A DNA stretch of 24,051 bases from contig JBBSGZ010000050.1 in NCBI GenBank assembly GCA_038253555.1, forward strand, positions 1 through 24,051. Direction: 5' to 3'. Of this stretch, positions 21,732 to 24,051 are shown piece by piece; positions within the stretch are counted from its first letter, which is position 1, and the number at the start of each line of letters is the position of its first letter. The notes below the pieces were generated by a model. The model saw only the letters and a list, made by a program, of their open reading frames with translations. It had not been told where the DNA came from and made no database searches. The DNA comes from JALYUA01 sp038253555 (lineage in GTDB: Bacteria > Acidobacteriota > Thermoanaerobaculia > UBA5066 > Gp7-AA6). A program made the translations under genes and the position numbers.

Positions 21732-23264
21732 ATGGATATCAAAGCAGACGAAATCACCGAGATCCTGAAGCAGCAGCTGTCCGGCTATGAGAAGTCGATC
21801 GACGTGGCCGAGGTGGGAACGGTTCTTTCCGTCGGGGACGGCATCGCCCGCCTCCACGGCCTGGACAAGGTCATGGCGGGGGAGCTCGTCGACTTCGGGC
21901 ACGACCTCCTGGGTCTCGCGTTGAACCTCGAAGAAGACAACGTCGGCGTCGTGCTGCTCGGCGAAACCGCCGACGTGCACGAAGGGCAGGAAGTCCGCCG
22001 GACGGGCCGCATCATGGAGGTCCCGGTCGGGCCCGCCCTGATCGGCCGCGTGGTCGACGGGATCGGCCGCCCCATCGACGGTAAGGGGCCGATCGCCACG
22101 AAGGAGTTCTATCCGCTCGAGCGCGTCGCGCCGGGCGTCATCGACCGCCAGCCGGTGCGCGAGCCCGTGCAGACCGGGCTGAAGGCAATCGACGCGATGA
22201 TCCCGATCGGCCGCGGCCAGCGCGAGCTCATCATCGGCGACCGTCAGACGGGCAAGACCGCCGTCGCCCTCGACACCGTCATCAACCAGAAGGGCAAGGG
22301 AGTCATCTGCATCTATGTCGTGATCGGGCAGAAGAAGTCCACCGTCGCTCAGGTCGTGAAGACGCTCGAGGAATACGGCGCGATGGAGCACACGATCGTC
22401 GTCTCCGCGACCGCGTCGGACCCGGCCCCGATGCAGTTCGTCGCGCCGTACACCGGCTGCGCGATGGGCGAGTACTTCATGTTCAACAAGCAGCATGCGC
22501 TGACGATCTACGACGATCTTTCCAAGCACGCCGCGGCGTATCGCGAGATCTCTTTGCTGCTGCGCCGGCCTCCCGGCCGCGAGGCCTATCCCGGCGACGT
22601 CTTCTACCTCCACTCGCGGCTTTTGGAGCGCGCGTCGAAGCTGTCCGACAAAAATGGCGGCGGCTCGTTGACTTCGCTGCCGATCATCGAAACGCAGGCC
22701 GGCGACGTCTCGGCCTACATCCCGACCAACGTGATCTCGATCACCGACGGGCAGATCTATCTCGAAACGGACCTCTTCTATTCGGGCGTGCGCCCGGCGG
22801 TCAACGTCGGCATCTCGGTGTCCCGCGTGGGCGGAAATGCCCAGATCAAGGCGATGAAGCAGGTCGCCGGCACCCTGCGGCTCGATCTCGCGCAGTACCG
22901 CAACCTCGCGGCGTTCGCGCAGTTCGGGTCCGATCTCGACAAGGCCTCGCAGGCCCAGTTGAATAGAGGCCGCCGGCTGGTCGAACTCCTCAAGCAACCG
23001 CAATTCTCCCCGATGGACGTCGATCTGCAGGTCGTCTCGATCTATGCCGGAACGCGCGGCCACCTCGACTCTCTGCGCGTCGATTCGATCCTGGATTTCG
23101 AAGCGGGGCTGCACCAGTTCATGCGCGGCGAGCGTTCCGAGGTGCTCTCCGCGATTCTGGCGACCGGCAAGCTCGAAAAGGACACCGAAGAGGCGCTCGC
23201 CACCGCGATCAAGGAATTCAAGGACCGCTACGTGAAGGAAAACGCGGGAGCGCAGGCCGCGTAG
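21732..23264 (+). CDS. atpA: F1Fo ATP synthase subunit alpha
   Basis: A 510-residue non-catalytic nucleotide-binding subunit of F1 (E. coli 513). The N-terminal stalk-binding region (EITEILKQQLSGYE) is followed by the beta-barrel, with GTVLSVGDGIARLHGL. The P-loop is GDRQTGKT at 169-176, and the arginine finger is Arg365 in GISVSRVGGNAQIKAM. The family signature around PAVNVGISVS is intact. The ATG at 21732 has GGAGAG rather far upstream, so coupling to atpH (two-base gap) is likely. The 68-bp gap to atpG holds the heptad repeats. Confidence 0.98.
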   Translation: MDIKADEITEILKQQLSGYEKSIDVAEVGTVLSVGDGIARLHGLDKVMAGELVDFGHDLLGLALNLEEDNVGVVLLGETADVHEGQEVRRTGRIMEVPVGPALIGRVVDGIGRPIDGKGPIATKEFYPLERVAPGVIDRQPVREPVQTGLKAIDAMIPIGRGQRELIIGDRQTGKTAVALDTVINQKGKGVICIYVVIGQKKSTVAQVVKTLEEYGAMEHTIVVSATASDPAPMQFVAPYTGCAMGEYFMFNKQHALTIYDDLSKHAAAYREISLLLRRPPGREAYPGDVFYLHSRLLERASKLSDKNGGGSLTSLPIIETQAGDVSAYIPTNVISITDGQIYLETDLFYSGVRPAVNVGISVSRVGGNAQIKAMKQVAGTLRLDLAQYRNLAAFAQFGSDLDKASQAQLNRGRRLVELLKQPQFSPMDVDLQVVSIYAGTRGHLDSLRVDSILDFEAGLHQFMRGERSEVLSAILATGKLEKDTEEALATAIKEFKDRYVKENAGAQAA

Positions 23265-23280
23265 AAATCCGGAATGGACC

Positions 23281-23336
23281 GATCACCGATCACCGATCAC
23301 CGATCACCGAGAACTGAAAACCGAGAACCGATCTGG
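23281..23336. repeat. Heptad tandem repeat between atpA and atpG
   Basis: Four perfect GATCACC units (23281-23308) are followed by related 7-base units GAGAACT, GAAAACC, GAGAACC and GATCTGG, eight units in all. The last unit runs into the presumed atpG start codon. The part 23311-23324 matches the gyrA leader repeat at 13 of 14 positions. Slippage in copy number would change the spacing ahead of atpG. Confidence 0.85.
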
Positions 23337-24051
23337 CTTCCTTAATCGACATCCGCCGCCGGCTGCGTTCCGTCAAGAACACGCAGCAGATCACCAAGGC
23401 CATGAAGATGATCTCGGCGGCGCGCCTGCGCCGGGCCCAGGAGAGGGCCGTGTCCGCCCGTCCGTATGCGCGGATCCTGCGGGAGGTCCTCGCCTCCGTG
23501 TCCTCGCGCGTCAAGGACATGCCGCATCCCCTTCTCGCCGAGCGCGAGGAAAAACGCGTCGCGGTCCTCGTCGTCTCGGGGGACCGGGGTCTCGCGGGCG
23601 GGTTCAACTCCAACATCAACCGCGCCGTCCTCCAGCTCCTCTCCGAAAAAGGCTGGGAGTCCGTCACGCTCCTTCCCATCGGCAAGAAAGCGGTCGAGTT
23701 CTCCCGGCGCCGGCGCGCGAAGCTCGCGGAGAAGTCGTACCCCGGCATCTTTTCCAAAGTCGAGTACTCGACCGCCCAGGAGATCGCCGCGAGCCTCTCG
23801 GTCGAGTTCGCCGAGGGGCGGATCGATGCCGCGTACGTCGTCTTCAACGAGTTCAAGTCCGTCATCGCGCAGACCGTTCGCGTCGAGCGCCTCCTCCCGA
23901 TCTCGCGGGCGCAGGCCGCCCTCGCGGAGGCACCGGTCTCCGGAGTCGAGCCGATCTTCGAGCCCGATCCCGCCACGATCCTGGCGCGCCTGCTTCCGCG
24001 GTATCTCGAGTTCGCCATCTTTCGGATCCTGCTCGAGTCCGGCGCCGCGGA
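23333..24051 (+). CDS. atpG: F1Fo ATP synthase subunit gamma (3' end outside window)
   Basis: The N-terminal 239 codons of the central-shaft subunit, cut by the window end. SLIDIRRRLRSVKNTQQITK, AMKMISAARLRRAQ and VVSGDRGLAGGFNSNINRAV are textbook gamma motifs. The usual start is MASL or similar; here the codon at that place is CTG (23333-23335, then GCT TCC). An in-frame TGA lies at 23315-23317, and no ATG, GTG or TTG falls between it and the conserved helix; the first ATG (about codon 23) would remove that helix. So I annotate a CTG start. No Shine-Dalgarno is seen. Coupling to an upstream 23-codon frame (23274-23345) is possible. A start-codon mutation or sequence error is the alternative. 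Confidence 0.85.
   Translation, partial: MASLIDIRRRLRSVKNTQQITKAMKMISAARLRRAQERAVSARPYARILREVLASVSSRVKDMPHPLLAEREEKRVAVLVVSGDRGLAGGFNSNINRAVLQLLSEKGWESVTLLPIGKKAVEFSRRRRAKLAEKSYPGIFSKVEYSTAQEIAASLSVEFAEGRIDAAYVVFNEFKSVIAQTVRVERLLPISRAQAALAEAPVSGVEPIFEPDPATILARLLPRYLEFAIFRILLESGAA

Noticed and set aside
21429..23114. A 561-codon minus-strand frame opposite atpA
   Set aside because: Antisense shadow of atpA with no motif support.
23281..23336. CRISPR-like repeat array
   Set aside because: Units are only seven bases, contiguous and without spacers, so this is a simple tandem repeat.
23274..23345. Phase-variable fusion of the small upstream frame to atpG by heptad copy change
   Set aside because: One extra 7-base unit would align the frames, but the atpG-frame TGA at 23315-23317 lies downstream of the perfect repeats and would still stop translation.

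Overview
This is a high-GC (by eye roughly two thirds G+C) bacterial chromosome segment holding the conserved gene cluster around the replication origin. Two head-to-head gene blocks diverge from a 273-bp gap at 10187-10459. The protein families and gene order (DUF507, GyrB with the long TOPRIM insert, parA-parB-bactofilin joined to a split F1Fo operon with two b-type subunits, and a B. subtilis-like AFPRQ in DnaA) suggest an Acidobacteriota-type or former deltaproteobacterial lineage. This placement is an inference from motifs, not from any search.

Leftward block (minus strand, read right to left): dnaA, dnaN, recF, gyrB, gyrA, then a translationally coupled pair made of a transaldolase-like protein that has lost its Schiff-base lysine and a DUF507 protein. 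The left edge (about 41-214) has no gene. It is packed with inverted and direct repeats.

Rightward block (plus strand): rpmH, rnpA, yidD, yidC, khpB/jag, mnmE, mnmG, rsmG, parA, parB, a bactofilin, then atpF' (b'), atpF (b), atpH, atpA and the first part of atpG, which runs off the window. The atpB (a) and atpE (c) genes are not here. Many junctions are 4-base NTGA overlaps with GTG or TTG starts, so translational coupling is widespread.

The genes cover replication initiation and elongation, supercoiling, ribosome and RNase P parts, membrane insertion, tRNA and rRNA modification, chromosome segregation, a cytoskeletal scaffold and ATP synthesis. Two parS palindromes flank parA, one of them inside parB. 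DnaA-box-like sites of the form YTTTCCACA lie near dnaA and dnaN and inside recF.

I found no mobile element, CRISPR array, tRNA or rRNA, and no clearly new multi-gene system. The most unusual items are: the probable pseudoenzyme transaldolase; atpG with no ATG, GTG or TTG start, directly behind a 7-bp tandem repeat array that is related to the gyrA leader; a four-codon minicistron with a strong Shine-Dalgarno that overlaps the parA start; Gly in place of Ser83 in GyrA; and DnaA domain IV substitutions alongside a non-standard box sequence.
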